NCBI RefSeq assembly: GCF_025989185.1
Contig: NZ_JAPDNT010000001.1
Span: 744,001 to 808,000, forward strand
Origin: Limobrevibacterium gyesilva
GTDB taxonomy: Bacteria; Pseudomonadota; Alphaproteobacteria; Acetobacterales; Acetobacteraceae
Reading direction: 5' to 3'
Length of the DNA: 64,000 nt
A program made the translations under genes and the position numbers. Within the stretch, counting starts at the first letter, position 1. Every line of letters starts with the position of its first letter. Below the pieces are notes generated by a model that was not told where the DNA came from, did not search any database, and was given only the letters and a program-made list of their open reading frames with translations. Below, piece after piece: positions 48,958 through 62,586 of this stretch.

Positions 48958-49610
48958 GCGATCGTCTGGCCGGTCTTGGCCCAGTCGGCGAGGAAGGCCG
49001 CGAGCCCCTTGTCGGTCAGCGGGTGCTGATAGAGCTGGCGCAGCACCGCGGGCGGCAGGGTGGCGACATGCGCGCCCAGCTTGGCGGCCTCGATCACATG
49101 GATGGGATTGCGCACGCTGGCCACCAGCACCTCGGTCTTCAGCGCCGGGTAGTTGCGGTAGATCTGCACGATGTCGGCGATCAGCCCCATGCCGTCCTGG
49201 CCGATATCGTCCAGCCGGCCGACGAACGGACTGATGAAGCTCGCCCCCGCCTTCGCCGCCAGCAGCGCCTGGGCGGCCGAGAAGCACAGCGTCACGTTCA
49301 CGACCGCCCCGTCCGACGACAGCGCCTTGCACGCGTGCAATCCGTCCGGCGTCAGCGGCACCTTCACCGCCACGTTGGGGGCGATGGCGCGCAGCACCTT
49401 GGCCTCGCGCATGATGCCGTCATAGTCGGTGGCCGCCACCTCGGCGCTCACCGGGCCGTCCACCATGGCGCAGATCTCGGCCACCACGTCCAGGATCTTG
49501 CGTCCGGACTTGGCGATCAGCGACGGGTTGGTGGTCACCCCGTCCAGCAGGCCGGACGCGGCCAGCGACTTGATCTCGGCGGTGTCGGCGGTATCAACGA
49601 AGAACTTCAT
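48954..49610 (-). CDS. transaldolase/fructose-6-phosphate aldolase family protein
   Basis: A 218-residue short transaldolase (TalC/FSA-like class). The Schiff-base Lys is Lys83 in [11 protein letters not shown], and [11 protein letters not shown] is the usual N-terminal motif. It probably acts in the pentose-phosphate pathway, but whether it transfers dihydroxyacetone or only cleaves fructose 6-phosphate cannot be decided. Its start (ATG 49610) is divergent from priA by about 110 bp. Confidence 0.88.
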   Translation of the reverse strand: MKFFVDTADTAEIKSLAASGLLDGVTTNPSLIAKSGRKILDVVAEICAMVDGPVSAEVAATDYDGIMREAKVLRAIAPNVAVKVPLTPDGLHACKALSSDGAVVNVTLCFSAAQALLAAKAGASFISPFVGRLDDIGQDGMGLIADIVQIYRNYPALKTEVLVASVRNPIHVIEAAKLGAHVATLPPAVLRQLYQHPLTDKGLAAFLADWAKTGQTIA

Positions 49611-49719
49611 CACATGCTTCCGGAAATAACTGGGGGCCTGTCGCCCGGACGGGACTTCGGGCAGACCATACAGGATGGCCGGGCCGAACCGAAAGCACAG
49701 GGAACAATCCGATCTGCCG

Positions 49720-51897
49720 ATGGCGCCCCAAGGCGGCCGCCGCGTGCCCGTGTTGCTGCCTTATCCGTTCCCCGGTCCCTTCGACTATCGCGTGCCCCGC
49801 GACCTCGACCCGCGGCCCGGCGACGTCGTGCTGGTGCCGCTGAACCGGCGCGAGGAGGTCGGCGTGGTGTGGGACGGCCCGCCCGACCACGCCGTGGGCG
49901 ACAACCGCCTGAAGCCTATCGCCGCCATCCTCGACGCACCCCCCATGCGCGAGGACATCCGCCGCCTGGTGGACTGGGTGGCGAACTACACCCTCGCCCC
50001 TCCGGGTGACGTCCTGAACATGGCGTTGCGCATCAACGCGCTTCGCCCCGACGCCCCGCCCGTCGGCTGGTGCCTGGCCGACCCGCTGCCGGAAAACCGT
50101 CTGACCGAACCCCGCAAACGTGTCCTCGCCGCCCTGGCCGAACGCCAGCCGCGCGGCAGCCCCGAGCTGATGCAGGCCGCCGGGGTTTCCGCCGCCGTCA
50201 TCCGCGCCATGGCCGATGCCGGCCTGCTGCTGCCCGCCCCCCTGCCGGTCGAGCCACCCTTCGCCCGGCCCGATCCCGACCACCCCGGCCCCGTCCTGTC
50301 GCCCGATCAGCAGGCCGCCGCCGCCGCCCTGCGCGAGGCCGCCGCCGCCCGCGAATTCTCGGTCACGCTGCTCGACGGCGTCACCGGCTCCGGCAAGACC
50401 GAGGTGTATCTGGAAGCAGTGGCCGAATGCCTGCGCCAGGGACGGCAGGCGCTGGTGCTGCTGCCGGAGATCGCGCTGTCCTCGCAATGGCTGTCCCGCT
50501 TCCAGCGCCGCTTCGGCGTCGCGCCGGCGATCTGGCACTCCGATCTGACCTCGCGCGTGCGCCGCACCACCTGGCGCGCCGTCGCCGCCGGGCAGGCACC
50601 GGTCGTCGTCGGCGCCCGCTCCGCGCTGTTCCTGCCGTTCCCCGACCTGGGCCTGGTGGTGATCGACGAGGAGCACGAGACCGCGTTCAAGCAGGAGGAC
50701 GGCGTCGTCTACCACGCCCGCGACATGGCCATCGTGCGCGCCCGCCTGTGCGAGGCCCCGGCCGTGCTGGTCTCCGCCACCCCCAGCCTGGAGACGGTCG
50801 CCAATGTCGAAGCCGGCCGCTACCGCCGACTGCATTTGCCCGACCGCCACGGCGGCGCCAGCCTGCCCGAGATCGCGCTGATCGACCTGCGCGACACGCC
50901 CCCGGAGCGCGGCCATTTCCTCGCCCCGCCTTTGGTCGAGCAGATCAACGCCACCCTGGCGCGCGGCGAGCAGGCCATGCTGTTCCTCAACCGCCGCGGC
51001 TACGCCCCGCTGACCCTGTGCCGCACCTGCGGCCACCGCATGCAGTGCCCGAACTGCACCGCCTGGCTGGTGGAGCACCGCGCCCGCCGCCAGCTGCAGT
51101 GCCACCATTGCGGCCACAGCATTCCCATCCCCGTCGCCTGCCCGGCCTGCGGCGCCGAGCACAGCCTCACCCCGGTCGGCCCCGGCGTGGAGCGCATCAC
51201 CGAAGAGGCGCAGGCCACCTTTCCCCAGGCCCGCCTGCTGGTCATGGCCAGCGACACCCTGCCCGGGCCCAACGCCGCCGCCGAGGCCGCCCGCGCCATC
51301 GAGGATCGCGAGGTGGACCTCATCATCGGCACCCAGATCGTCGCCAAGGGCTGGCACTTCCCGCATCTCACCCTGGTCGGCGTGGTCGATGCCGACCTGG
51401 GCCTCGCCGGCGGCGACCTGCGGGCGGCCGAGCGCACCGTACAACTGCTGCACCAGGTCTCCGGCCGCGCCGGCCGCGCCGAGGCGCCGGGCCGCGTGCT
51501 GCTGCAGACCTTCAGCCCCGAACACCCGGTGATGCAGGCCCTGCTGCACGGCGACCTGGAGACCTTCATGGCGCGCGAGGCGGCCCAGCGCCGCCCCGGC
51601 AACTGGCCACCCTATGGCCGCCTCGCCGCCCTGATCGTCTCCGCCGACAGCGCCGACGCCGCCGACATCGCCGCCCGCGACCTCGGCCGCGCCGCCCCGC
51701 ATGGCGACGGCATCACCGTTCTCGGCCCGGCCCCGGCCCCGCTGGCCATCCTGCGCGGCCGCCATCGCCGCCGCCTGTTGCTGAAGACCCGCCGCGACAT
51801 CGCCGTGCAGCCCCTGTTGCGCGCCTGGCTGGCGGCGGTGCCCACGCGCAGCACGGTGCGCGTGGACGTGGACGTCGATCCGGTGAGCTTCCTTTGA
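49720..51897 (+). CDS. priA: primosomal helicase PriA
   Basis: The replication-restart helicase, 725 residues. It has the 3'-DNA-binding N-terminal domain ([16 protein letters not shown]), Walker [10 protein letters not shown], Walker [13 protein letters not shown], zinc-binding cysteines ([24 protein letters not shown]) and a helicase C-terminal motif [12 protein letters not shown] 49720 is preferred; an upstream in-frame ATG (49675) adds 15 atypical residues. It ends directly against the convergent ferritin-like gene with no gap. Confidence 0.95.
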   Translation: MAPQGGRRVPVLLPYPFPGPFDYRVPRDLDPRPGDVVLVPLNRREEVGVVWDGPPDHAVGDNRLKPIAAILDAPPMREDIRRLVDWVANYTLAPPGDVLNMALRINALRPDAPPVGWCLADPLPENRLTEPRKRVLAALAERQPRGSPELMQAAGVSAAVIRAMADAGLLLPAPLPVEPPFARPDPDHPGPVLSPDQQAAAAALREAAAAREFSVTLLDGVTGSGKTEVYLEAVAECLRQGRQALVLLPEIALSSQWLSRFQRRFGVAPAIWHSDLTSRVRRTTWRAVAAGQAPVVVGARSALFLPFPDLGLVVIDEEHETAFKQEDGVVYHARDMAIVRARLCEAPAVLVSATPSLETVANVEAGRYRRLHLPDRHGGASLPEIALIDLRDTPPERGHFLAPPLVEQINATLARGEQAMLFLNRRGYAPLTLCRTCGHRMQCPNCTAWLVEHRARRQLQCHHCGHSIPIPVACPACGAEHSLTPVGPGVERITEEAQATFPQARLLVMASDTLPGPNAAAEAARAIEDREVDLIIGTQIVAKGWHFPHLTLVGVVDADLGLAGGDLRAAERTVQLLHQVSGRAGRAEAPGRVLLQTFSPEHPVMQALLHGDLETFMAREAAQRRPGNWPPYGRLAALIVSADSADAADIAARDLGRAAPHGDGITVLGPAPAPLAILRGRHRRRLLLKTRRDIAVQPLLRAWLAAVPTRSTVRVDVDVDPVSFL

Positions 51898-52875
51898 TCA
51901 GCCGCGCGCGCGTCGGCGCATGAAAGTCAGGGCGAAGCGCACCAGGGCCGGCATCGTGGTTGGCCGGCGCAGCCGGCGGTCGTAACCCGCGAACCGGCGG
52001 TCGTTCTCGGCCAGGCAGATGCGCATCAGCTCGGGGACGCTGATGTCGGCGTCGCTGACCGCCTTGCTGCCGGTGACGGTGAAATTGTTGTCCTGCGCGC
52101 TGCCCTTCTTGCCGCCCTCGTCCATGCCGCGCGCGAGGCCGATCCGTTCCCAGCCCAGGAACACCCAGACGGCGGCGACGCGCAGCTCGAACCACGGCCG
52201 CTTCCACCAGGCCATCCTGCGCCGGTGCCACGCCAGCCAGTTGGCGAACAGCAGGATGTGGCGGCATTCCTCCTGGATCACGGGCTCGAACGTGTCGACG
52301 AGCTCGGGCGGGAAGAAGGCGGAGCGCTTGGCCAGCTCGAACAGGCCGAAGGCGAAGAAACTGTCCACGCATTCGCTGAAGCCGGTGACCAGATACGCCC
52401 ATTCGCTGTCGCGCGGCGTGACATACGCGGGCTCGGGCTCGAGCGTGATGCCGTAGGCCTGCACGAGGTTGGACAGGACCACCTTGTGCCGTCCCTCCTC
52501 CCACCCGTTCAGCTCGATCGCGTCACGCCAGTCCGGATCGGCGAGGCTGCGTGCGTAGGAGAGCATCCGCAGGCGCGCCTTGCCTTCCGTCTGCACCGCA
52601 ATGTCCCAGATCGGCAGGTTCACGAGCCGGTCGCGCGCTTCGGGCGACAGCTTCGGCCAATCGATGATCGACGGCTTGTACGGATTGAAGGTCTCACGGA
52701 ACATGCGGCAGGCGGTCCGCCGGTGCAGGTCGCTGCCGAGCGGCACCGGCCCACTCACGTCGTCCGCGGTCCAGGTGCGCGAGGCGCGGTCGGCCGCGGC
52801 GACAGCGGCGGCGCTCACGCTGTCCGGCGTGGCCAGCTGCAATCCGCAGGGGGGTGGTGTCAGCGCGTCCATCAT
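51898..52875 (-). CDS. ferritin-like (putative diiron) protein
   Basis: A 325-residue, mainly helical protein. Two ExxH motifs typical of carboxylate-bridged diiron centres are seen: Glu127-His130 (WEEGRH) and Glu203-His206 (QEECRH). The Trp/Met-rich C-terminal third suggests membrane contact (MAWWKRPWFELRVAAVWVFLGWER). No specific enzyme can be named; oxygenase, desaturase-like or iron-storage roles are all possible. It is divergent from atpH across a 390-bp spacer, and a second ferritin-like gene lies on the other side of the atp operon. Confidence 0.65.
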   Translation of the reverse strand: MMDALTPPPCGLQLATPDSVSAAAVAAADRASRTWTADDVSGPVPLGSDLHRRTACRMFRETFNPYKPSIIDWPKLSPEARDRLVNLPIWDIAVQTEGKARLRMLSYARSLADPDWRDAIELNGWEEGRHKVVLSNLVQAYGITLEPEPAYVTPRDSEWAYLVTGFSECVDSFFAFGLFELAKRSAFFPPELVDTFEPVIQEECRHILLFANWLAWHRRRMAWWKRPWFELRVAAVWVFLGWERIGLARGMDEGGKKGSAQDNNFTVTGSKAVSDADISVPELMRICLAENDRRFAGYDRRLRRPTTMPALVRFALTFMRRRARG

Positions 52876-53265
52876 CGGGCGCACCGGGCGGCGGGGCTGC
52901 CGGCTGTGAACGCAGAGCGGGGGGCGTGTTCGGGCAACAATCGGAACTCCGTAACAGAATAAGCAGCATAGCACGGTTGGCCGCCCGGCCCGGGAAGCCT
53001 GCTGGCATGGCCGTCTACCGGGCGCCCCTTCCGCGCCGGGGAACGGCGTTGCGGCGCGCGTACCGGGGGCACGACCGGGTTTCGGGGCAGGGGCCCCCGC
53101 CTTTCCCGTCCTTTCCCCGCACGAACCCATCGCGAACCACGTTCGTTCCGCGGCAACGTGTTGCGTGCCACAGGGTCGCATGCTAGACGCGCCGCGCCGG
53201 CTGTGGGGCTGGCGAGGGTCATTGGCTGTGCGTATTGCACGGCCCTGGAAAATGGAACCGCACCG
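52876..53265. other. spacer upstream of the atp operon
   Basis: This 390-bp divergent spacer has no convincing gene. It contains a candidate sigma-70 promoter for atpH (see 53161-53189) and a ribosome-site-like GGAA eight bases before the proposed TTG start. A promoter for the minus-strand ferritin-like gene must lie near its left end. Confidence 0.45.
53161..53189 (+). promoter_or_regulatory. candidate sigma-70 promoter of atpHAGDC
   Basis: TTGCGT (53161-53166), 17 bases, then TAGACG (53184-53189) resembles a -35/-10 pair at good spacing, 76 bases before the proposed atpH start. This is pattern matching only. Confidence 0.3.
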
Positions 53266-53835
53266 TTGGCGTCTGACGGCAGCACAATCTCCTTGGGTGG
53301 CGGTCTGGCCGGGCGGTATGCCGCGGCGCTGTACGCGCATGCGGACGAGGCGCACGCGCTGGACCAGGTTGTCGAGCAGATGGATACGCTCGGCCGCATG
53401 ATCGACGAGAGCCCGTTCCTGAGCCGGCTGCTGGAAAGCCCGCTGATTGACGTGAGCACCGCGCAGAAGGCGATCCGGTCGGTCCTGACCGAGCATGGCT
53501 TCAACAAGATCGTGCAGGATTTCGTCGGCGTGGTGGTGTCCAACCGCCGCATGCGGGCGCTGCGCACGATTGTCGGCACTTTTTCCGCCCTGGTCGCCGA
53601 GAAGCGTGGCGTGGTCGTGGTGCATGTCGAGAGCGCCTACCCCCTGTCCGGCGTGCAGGAGCAGCAGTTGCGCGCCCGCCTGATCGAGGCGGGGTATGGC
53701 AACGTGAATATCGTGAAGCGGGTCGATCCGGCCCTTCTGGGTGGACTGGTCGTGAAGATCGGCGCCCGTTTGTATGACACCAGCCTTAAGTCCCGGCTGC
53801 AGCGACTGCAGTACGCCATGAAGGGAGCTGCCTGA
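53266..53835 (+). CDS. atpH: ATP synthase F1 delta subunit
   Basis: The delta subunit ties the F1 head to the peripheral stalk. The proposed start is a TTG (53266), giving a 189-residue protein ([19 protein letters not shown]), the usual N-terminal pattern and length. A longer ATG at 53158 would add 36 residues with no family resemblance. The C-terminal region ([17 protein letters not shown]) is typical. atpA starts one base after its stop, with AAGGGAG overlapping the end of atpH. Confidence 0.9.
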   Translation: MASDGSTISLGGGLAGRYAAALYAHADEAHALDQVVEQMDTLGRMIDESPFLSRLLESPLIDVSTAQKAIRSVLTEHGFNKIVQDFVGVVVSNRRMRALRTIVGTFSALVAEKRGVVVVHVESAYPLSGVQEQQLRARLIEAGYGNVNIVKRVDPALLGGLVVKIGARLYDTSLKSRLQRLQYAMKGAA

Positions 53836-53836
53836 T

Positions 53837-55366
<1,530 letters not shown>

Positions 55367-55404
55367 TCCTCGAAAGGCACGCCACGGCCTAAGGTGACTT
55401 TGTA

Positions 55405-56289
55405 ATGCCCAGCCTGAAGAGTCTGCGCGTCCGCATCAACAGCGTGAAGTCGACGCAGAAGATCACCAGCGCCATGAAGATGGTGGCGGCGTCGAAGCTG
55501 CGGCGTGCGCAGACGCAGGCCGAGGCGGCGCGGCCCTATGCCCAGCGCATGGAACGGATGCTCGCCTCCCTCGGCGCCAGCGTGATCGGCAGCCCGACCG
55601 CGCCGAAGCTGCTGGTGGGAACGGGGGCCGACAAGGTTCACCTGCTGGTCCCCGTGACCGCGGATCGCGGCCTCGCCGGCGCCTTCAACAGCAATGTCGG
55701 CCGCATGACCCGCAGCCTCGCGCGCCAGCTCGAGCTCGAAGGCAAGACCGTCAAGATCCTGCCGGTCGGCCGCAAGGGACGCGACTTCCTCAAGCGCGAG
55801 CTGGCCAGCCGGATCGTCAGCGACATCAGCTATGCCGGGCGCAAGAGCATCGGCTTCGCGGATGCGCAGGATGTGGCGCACCGGATCGTGACCATGCTCG
55901 ATGCCGGCGAATTCGATGTCTGCACCGTGATCTACAACCGCTTCCAGTCGGTGATCTCGCAGGTCCCGACCGAGATGCGGCTGATCCCGGCGCCGCTGCC
56001 GGAGGCGAAGCAGGAAGCCGGGTCCGGTGCCAAGGCCATCTACGAGTTCGAGCCGGACGAAGAGACGATGCTGGCCCGGCTGCTGCCGCAGAACCTGGCC
56101 ATCCAGGTCTATCGCGCGTTGCTGGAGAGTGCGGCCGGCGAGCATGGCGCGCGCATGACCGCGATGGACAACGCGACCCGCAATGCCGGGGACATGATCA
56201 AGCGCCTGTCGCAGACGTACAACCGTGCGCGCCAGGCCAACATCACCAGGGAACTCATCGAGATCATCTCCGGCGCCGAAGCCGTTTGA
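55405..56289 (+). CDS. atpG: ATP synthase F1 gamma subunit
   Basis: The rotating central-stalk subunit, 294 residues. The N-terminal helix [22 protein letters not shown] and the C-terminal helix [21 protein letters not shown] are the family ends that form the coiled coil. The central domain includes [15 protein letters not shown]. It lies 38 bases after atpA and 32 before atpD. Confidence 0.96.
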   Translation: MPSLKSLRVRINSVKSTQKITSAMKMVAASKLRRAQTQAEAARPYAQRMERMLASLGASVIGSPTAPKLLVGTGADKVHLLVPVTADRGLAGAFNSNVGRMTRSLARQLELEGKTVKILPVGRKGRDFLKRELASRIVSDISYAGRKSIGFADAQDVAHRIVTMLDAGEFDVCTVIYNRFQSVISQVPTEMRLIPAPLPEAKQEAGSGAKAIYEFEPDEETMLARLLPQNLAIQVYRALLESAAGEHGARMTAMDNATRNAGDMIKRLSQTYNRARQANITRELIEIISGAEAV

Positions 56290-56300
56290 TCGTCGACTGA

Positions 56301-57755
<1,455 letters not shown>

Positions 57756-57777
57756 GGCTGCGGAAAGGAGCGCGACG

Positions 57778-58185
57778 ATGCCGGTCGACCTGGAGATCGT
57801 GAGCCCGGAGAAGCTGCTGCTGTCGCGGCCGGTGGACATGGTTGTCGTGCCCGCTTCCGAGGGCGAATTGGGGGTGCTGCCCGGGCACTCCCCCATGATC
57901 GTGCTGCTGCGTGGCGGCACGATCCGGCTGTATGAAGGCAACCGGGTGACCGACCAGCTGTTCGTGTCCGGCGGCTTCGCCGAAGTCACCCCGGAGCGCG
58001 TCACCGTGCTGGCCAACGAGGCGACCCCGGTCGAAGCGGTGTCGCGTGCCGAGGGCCAGCGGCGGCTGGCCGCCGCGGAGGCCGAGTACGCCGCCATCAA
58101 CAAGCTGGACGTGGCGGCGCTGGACGCGGCCATGGATCGCGTGCAGTCGGCCCGCGCAATGATCGAGGCGGCGCAGGCCGCGTGA
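57778..58185 (+). CDS. atpC: ATP synthase F1 epsilon subunit
   Basis: The regulatory subunit of 135 residues. It has an N-terminal beta-sandwich (LEIVSPEKLLLSRPVDMVVVP, GELGVLPGHSPMIVLL) and a C-terminal helical part. It ends the operon. A strong AAAGGAG site lies before the ATG. A modest hairpin follows its stop. Confidence 0.95.
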   Translation: MPVDLEIVSPEKLLLSRPVDMVVVPASEGELGVLPGHSPMIVLLRGGTIRLYEGNRVTDQLFVSGGFAEVTPERVTVLANEATPVEAVSRAEGQRRLAAAEAEYAAINKLDVAALDAAMDRVQSARAMIEAAQAA

Positions 58186-58203
58186 TCCGCCGGCCTGGGC
58201 GGA
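58186..58203 (+). terminator. short hairpin after atpC
   Basis: A 6-bp GC stem (58186-58191 with 58198-58203) starts directly after the atpC stop codon, with a 6-base loop. There is no U-run, so termination is tentative. Confidence 0.3.
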
Positions 58204-58380
58204 CCACTGAGCCCCGCCCGGGCCGCATCACTTGATCGTGACTGGCCGGCCGATGTCGCGCGGCGTGCCGGAAATCCGCGATACCGCGGCAAATCCGTGC
58301 CTTGCCCTGCGATTTGGCACTTGCATGACAAGTGGCGTAGCTTGCCGACACGCAGCTATTACGTGCGGGGCGTGTCGGCA

Positions 58381-59238
58381 ATGAAGCACTGGCGGATCGA
58401 CGAGGTTTCGTGGGACCGGTTCGATCGCACGAAGATCGATGTGGGGGTTGTGCCGCTCGTCAAGGCGGCCGCCATGGTCGAGCGGAACGGCACGGACTAC
58501 GCCGTCTACCTGAACAAGGTGTTCCACGACGACCCGGATTTTTGCCAGGCTGCGGACCACTGGGCTTTGGAAGAAGTCCAGCACGGTGACGCCCTCGGCA
58601 AATGGGCCATGCTGGCGGACCCGTCCTGGGACTTCGCGGCGGCCTTCCAGCGCTATCGCGACGGCTACAAGCTGCCGCTCGATGCCGAGGCTTCCATTCG
58701 TGGGTCGCGCACCGGCGAGTTGATCGCCCGCTGCATGGTCGAGACCGGGACCTCCAGCTACTACACGGCGCTGGCCGAAGCGACCGGGGAGCCGGTGCTG
58801 CAGCAGGTCTGCCGCCTGATCGCGGCCGACGAATATCGCCATTTCAAGCTGTTCTATGACCACATGCGCCGCTATCTCGGGCGCGAGAACATCGGCTTCC
58901 TGCAGCGCCTGCGTATCGCCGCCGGCCGCATCACCGAAAGCGAGGACGACGAGCTCGCCTTCGCCTATCACTGCGGCAACAACCCCGCCGGCGCCCCCTA
59001 CGACCATGCAAGCTGCGTCGCCGCGTACATGGGCGGCGCCATGACGGTCTACCGCTTCCGCCATATCGAGCGCGGGATGGGCATGGTCTTCAAGGCGATC
59101 GGCCTGCAGCCGCACGGCCGCCTGTCCGACATGTCGGCGCGGTTGGCGTGGCAGTTGCTGCAACACCGCCGCCGCCGCCTGGCCGCGCGCCTTGGCGGCG
59201 CCGCGCCGCCCGGCCCGGAATTCGCCCAGGCGGCCTGA
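58381..59238 (+). CDS. ferritin-like (putative diiron) protein
   Basis: A 285-residue helical protein. ExxH motifs appear at Glu65-His68 (EEVQHGD) and Glu151-His154 (ADEYRHF), with Glu121 in VETGTSSYYTAL as a further likely ligand, so a diiron centre of the acyl-ACP-desaturase/ferritin-like class is probable. The reaction is unknown. It starts at ATG 58381; an in-frame ATG at 58297 adds 28 residues without clear similarity. Little sequence likeness to the protein at 51898 can be seen beyond the motif layout. Confidence 0.65.
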   Translation: MKHWRIDEVSWDRFDRTKIDVGVVPLVKAAAMVERNGTDYAVYLNKVFHDDPDFCQAADHWALEEVQHGDALGKWAMLADPSWDFAAAFQRYRDGYKLPLDAEASIRGSRTGELIARCMVETGTSSYYTALAEATGEPVLQQVCRLIAADEYRHFKLFYDHMRRYLGRENIGFLQRLRIAAGRITESEDDELAFAYHCGNNPAGAPYDHASCVAAYMGGAMTVYRFRHIERGMGMVFKAIGLQPHGRLSDMSARLAWQLLQHRRRRLAARLGGAAPPGPEFAQAA

Positions 59239-59251
59239 TCCGTCTGCGGTT

Positions 59252-60976
59252 TCAGGCTGCGGCCTGCGGCCCCCGCACCAGCCGGCCCGGCAAGGCGCCG
59301 GTCGCCGTGCCGTCGCGATAGGTGACTGCGCCGGACATGATGGTCGCCACGTAGCCGCGCGCGCGTTGCAGCAGGCGTCGCCCGCCTGCCGGCAGGTCGA
59401 AATGCATGGTCGGGCGTTCCAACGCCAGCCGGCCGAAATCGAGGATGTTCAGATCCGCTTTCAGCCCGGGCGCGATCACCCCGCGGTCGTGCAGCCCCAC
59501 GGCGCGCGCGGTGTCGGAAGTCTGGCGGCGGATCAGCTCGGGCAGCGGGAAGCGGCCGCTGGCCCGGTCCCGGCCCCAGTGGGTCAGCAGATAGGTGGGG
59601 AAGCTGGCGTCGGAGATGAACCCGACATGCGCCCCGCCGTCGCCCAGCCCGACGATGGCGTTGGGGTGGCTCAGCATCTCCCGGCAGGGTTCGAGCGTGT
59701 AGTCGGCATAGTTCACCAGTGCTGCGAAAATGAAGCCCTGGCCGTCATCGGCCAGCAGCATGTCATAGGCCACTTCGGCGGCGCTGCGGCCCTCGCGCGC
59801 GGCGATGGCGGCAATCGAACCGCTTTCCGGCGGCTCGTAGTCCGGCGGGTCGCCGAACGGGAACATCCGCGCATATCCCAGCCGCGCCAGCAGCGGGAAA
59901 TTGCTGCCGGCGACCGGGTCCTCGCTCAGCACGCGGCGGCGGAAGGCCGGATCGCGCATGGCGGCGACGCGTGCCGCGAGCGGCAGATGCGCGATCACCT
60001 TGTAGCCCGGTGTGCCCGAGAACGGATTCTGGCTGCCCTGCAACCCCAGCAGGATGCCGATCGGCCGCGGCGGGAACACCGGCCGGATCGGCAGCCCCTC
60101 GGCCGCCGCCTCGTCGCTCAGCGTCAGCAATTCGCGCCAGACCTCGGTCCGGTCGTGCCGCTGGTTCAATGAGAACACCAGCGGCCGGCCGCTCGCTTCC
60201 ACGATGCGGCGCACCATCGCGAACTCGCTCGCGGCATCCGGCGTGTTCCAGTCCGATACCAGCTCCAGCATGCCGCTGCAGGCATCCCGCAGCCCGAGCG
60301 CAATGCCGGTCAGCTCGTCCTCGGCGGCGCGCAGGCTGGGCGTAGGGTCGCCCTTCAGCGTGCGGTGGCTGATGGTGCGCGACGTCGTGAAACCGAAGCC
60401 GCCGGCGCGCATCGCCGCCTCGGCCAGCCCGCGCATCTGCACGATGTCCTGCGCATCCGCCGGCTCCAGCCGCGTGGCGCGCTCACCCATCACATAGACG
60501 CGCAGTGCGGCGTGCGGCAGTTGCGCGCAGATGTCGATGTCGCGCGGCCGGCGCTCCAGCGCGTCGAGATAGCCGGCGAAGCTCTCCCACTGCCAGTCCA
60601 GGCCCTCGTGCAGGGCCGGCGCCGGAATGTCCTCCACGCCCTCCATCAACTCGATCAGCCGGTCGCGGTCCTCGATCTTCACCGGCGCGAAGCCGACGCC
60701 GCAATTGCCCATCACCGCCGTGGTGACGCCATGCCAGGACGACGGCGCCAGGTGGGAATCCCACATCGCCTGCCCGTCGTAATGCGTGTGGATGTCCACG
60801 AATCCCGGCGTGACGAGCAGCCCGCGCGCGTCGATCTCCTCCGCCCCGCGCGCCGTAACCTCGCCCACCGCAACGATGCGCCCGCCGGCCACCGCCACGT
60901 CGGCTTGCACCGGGGCGGCGCCGGTGCCGTCGATGACGGTGCCGCCGCGAATGACCAGGCTGATGTCGTGCGTCAT
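59252..60976 (-). CDS. N-acyl-D-amino-acid deacylase-type amidohydrolase
   Basis: A 574-residue metal-dependent amidohydrolase of the D-aminoacylase group. The N-terminal beta-strand domain ([21 protein letters not shown]) is followed by the metal motif His63-x-His65 with Asp67 (DIHTHYDGQ), and later [17 protein letters not shown] with the catalytic Asp/His set. The C terminus returns to the beta domain ([14 protein letters not shown]). It releases D-amino acids or related products; the substrate is unproven. GGGGGG is six bases before the ATG at 60976. Confidence 0.85.
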   Translation of the reverse strand: MTHDISLVIRGGTVIDGTGAAPVQADVAVAGGRIVAVGEVTARGAEEIDARGLLVTPGFVDIHTHYDGQAMWDSHLAPSSWHGVTTAVMGNCGVGFAPVKIEDRDRLIELMEGVEDIPAPALHEGLDWQWESFAGYLDALERRPRDIDICAQLPHAALRVYVMGERATRLEPADAQDIVQMRGLAEAAMRAGGFGFTTSRTISHRTLKGDPTPSLRAAEDELTGIALGLRDACSGMLELVSDWNTPDAASEFAMVRRIVEASGRPLVFSLNQRHDRTEVWRELLTLSDEAAAEGLPIRPVFPPRPIGILLGLQGSQNPFSGTPGYKVIAHLPLAARVAAMRDPAFRRRVLSEDPVAGSNFPLLARLGYARMFPFGDPPDYEPPESGSIAAIAAREGRSAAEVAYDMLLADDGQGFIFAALVNYADYTLEPCREMLSHPNAIVGLGDGGAHVGFISDASFPTYLLTHWGRDRASGRFPLPELIRRQTSDTARAVGLHDRGVIAPGLKADLNILDFGRLALERPTMHFDLPAGGRRLLQRARGYVATIMSGAVTYRDGTATGALPGRLVRGPQAAA

Positions 60977-61114
60977 CTGCATCCCCCCGCGAACCGCGCG
61001 ACACGCGGTCTCGTGGCGGGCCGCTGCGCCGCCGCCGCAGCCTGCGGCAATGCGCGCGCGCCGTCGAGTGGCCCGCACCGCTGGACAGGCCGACCATTCT
61101 TCGGGCAAAACGAC

Positions 61115-61933
61115 ATGACCACGCTGAATGCGCAGGCGCACATGATCAGGAGCGGCATCCGAAGCCTCTACACTTTCCTGTTCGCCCGTCCGCGCCTGCA
61201 ATGGCTCAACGACGGGATCATCAAGCTCGCCTTGCACGGCAAGGGCTTCAACAACCCGACCGCCCTGAGCGGCGAGGCCTGGTTCGTGGCGCATGTGCTT
61301 GCCGCCGCGAAGCCGCGCGTCTGCATGGATATCGGCGCCAACCAGGGCTGGTACACCCGCCTGCTGCTCGACCGGACCGAGGCCCGGGTCATTTCCGCCG
61401 AGCCGCAGCCCACCGTCTTCAGCCTGTTGGAGGCGGCCTGCCGGGATCGTGCCGACCGTGTGACGCTGCTCAACTGCGCCGTCGGCGACCGCAGCGGCAC
61501 GGCCACGCTCCGCTATGGCAGCGCCGCTGCTGACTCCGTCCTGGCCAGCCTGTCCGACGAAATCAGCGCCGTTCCCTATGTCAGGAACGACAACCGGATC
61601 GAAGTGGCGTTGAAGACCATCGACCAGATCGTCATCGAGCAGGAACTCGACCGCCTGGACTTCATCAAGATCGACACCGAGGGCTTCGAGCGCAACGTCC
61701 TGCACGGCGCGGCGACGGCGATACGGACCCTCAGGCCCGCCTTCATCCAGGTCGAATACAACTGGCACCACCTGTTCACCCGGGACTCTCTCTGGACCCT
61801 CGCGTCCCTGCTGCCCGGCTACACGCCCCACATGCTGCTGCCCCAGGGGTGGTACAAGCTGGACGCGCGCGACCCCGTCGCCAACATCCACAAACTGTCG
61901 AACATCGTCTTCGTCAGGTCGAACCAGCTATAA
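61115..61933 (+). CDS. FkbM family methyltransferase
   Basis: A 272-residue SAM-dependent methyltransferase of the FkbM class. The SAM-binding loop is MDIGANQGWYT (71-81); ISAEPQPT and FIKIDTEGFERNVLHGA are the other typical blocks. Such enzymes methylate sugars, lipids or peptides, often in surface polysaccharide pathways. No glycan gene is nearby, so the substrate is open. It is divergent from the deacylase gene. Confidence 0.83.
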   Translation: MTTLNAQAHMIRSGIRSLYTFLFARPRLQWLNDGIIKLALHGKGFNNPTALSGEAWFVAHVLAAAKPRVCMDIGANQGWYTRLLLDRTEARVISAEPQPTVFSLLEAACRDRADRVTLLNCAVGDRSGTATLRYGSAAADSVLASLSDEISAVPYVRNDNRIEVALKTIDQIVIEQELDRLDFIKIDTEGFERNVLHGAATAIRTLRPAFIQVEYNWHHLFTRDSLWTLASLLPGYTPHMLLPQGWYKLDARDPVANIHKLSNIVFVRSNQL

Positions 61934-62061
61934 TGCCGCAATGCCGGCGGCCATGCTCAGACCCCGCGCCCGGTTTCGCAGGCCGATGGACATGATGCGT
62001 CAGGCGGCCGGGTGGTGAAGAGTGGCGCCGGGTAGCAATGATCTTGAGCCGCAGTGGGGCG

Positions 62062-62460
62062 ATGACGATGCGGGCACGAACGGCAGGATTTTGGTCGATG
62101 CTTCGGGTTCGAGCCTCGCTCGTGGCCCTTGTCCTGCTGACATTGTCCGCAAGCGCCTGGGGCCGCCCGATGCACGTGGTGACCTCCATGCCGGCCGCCG
62201 GGGCCGTCATGCATGGGCGAAACGTGCAATACATCGTCTATTTTGACGGACCGGTCGACCATGTACGGTCGCAGCTGGAAATCCTGCGCGACGGCCATGT
62301 GGTCAAAGTCCTGCACCCGCTCCTCGACAGCGCGCCGAACGTGCTGTTCGCATCGGCACCGGCTCCGGAGCCGGGTGATTACACGCTTCATTGGGCGGTG
62401 AGATCGATGGCCGACAAAGAGATGTCCGAGGGGATGATCCCGTTCTCGGTCGCACCGTAA
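62062..62460 (+). CDS. CopC-domain periplasmic protein
   Basis: A small exported protein with a CopC-like beta-sandwich: after a signal region (LRVRASLVALVLLTLSASAWG) come RPMHVVTSMPAAGAVMHG, IVYFDGPVDHVRSQLEI and the C-terminal PGDYTLHWAVRSMADKEM. CopC proteins bind copper in the periplasm. The product is about 132 residues from 62062; starts at 62038, 62068 or 62098 are also possible. No copD or copper regulator is visible, so the copper role is inferred from the fold. Confidence 0.7.
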   Translation: MTMRARTAGFWSMLRVRASLVALVLLTLSASAWGRPMHVVTSMPAAGAVMHGRNVQYIVYFDGPVDHVRSQLEILRDGHVVKVLHPLLDSAPNVLFASAPAPEPGDYTLHWAVRSMADKEMSEGMIPFSVAP

Positions 62461-62586
62461 AGGCTGGAAAGCCGAACGGCGCCGCCAGCCGATCCGCCCG
62501 CCTCTCCCCGACAAGCCACTGGCGGGCAGGGGCATGATCGGTGCAACATTGCGGAACGTATCATTTTCGAACCTGGAGGGATCCGA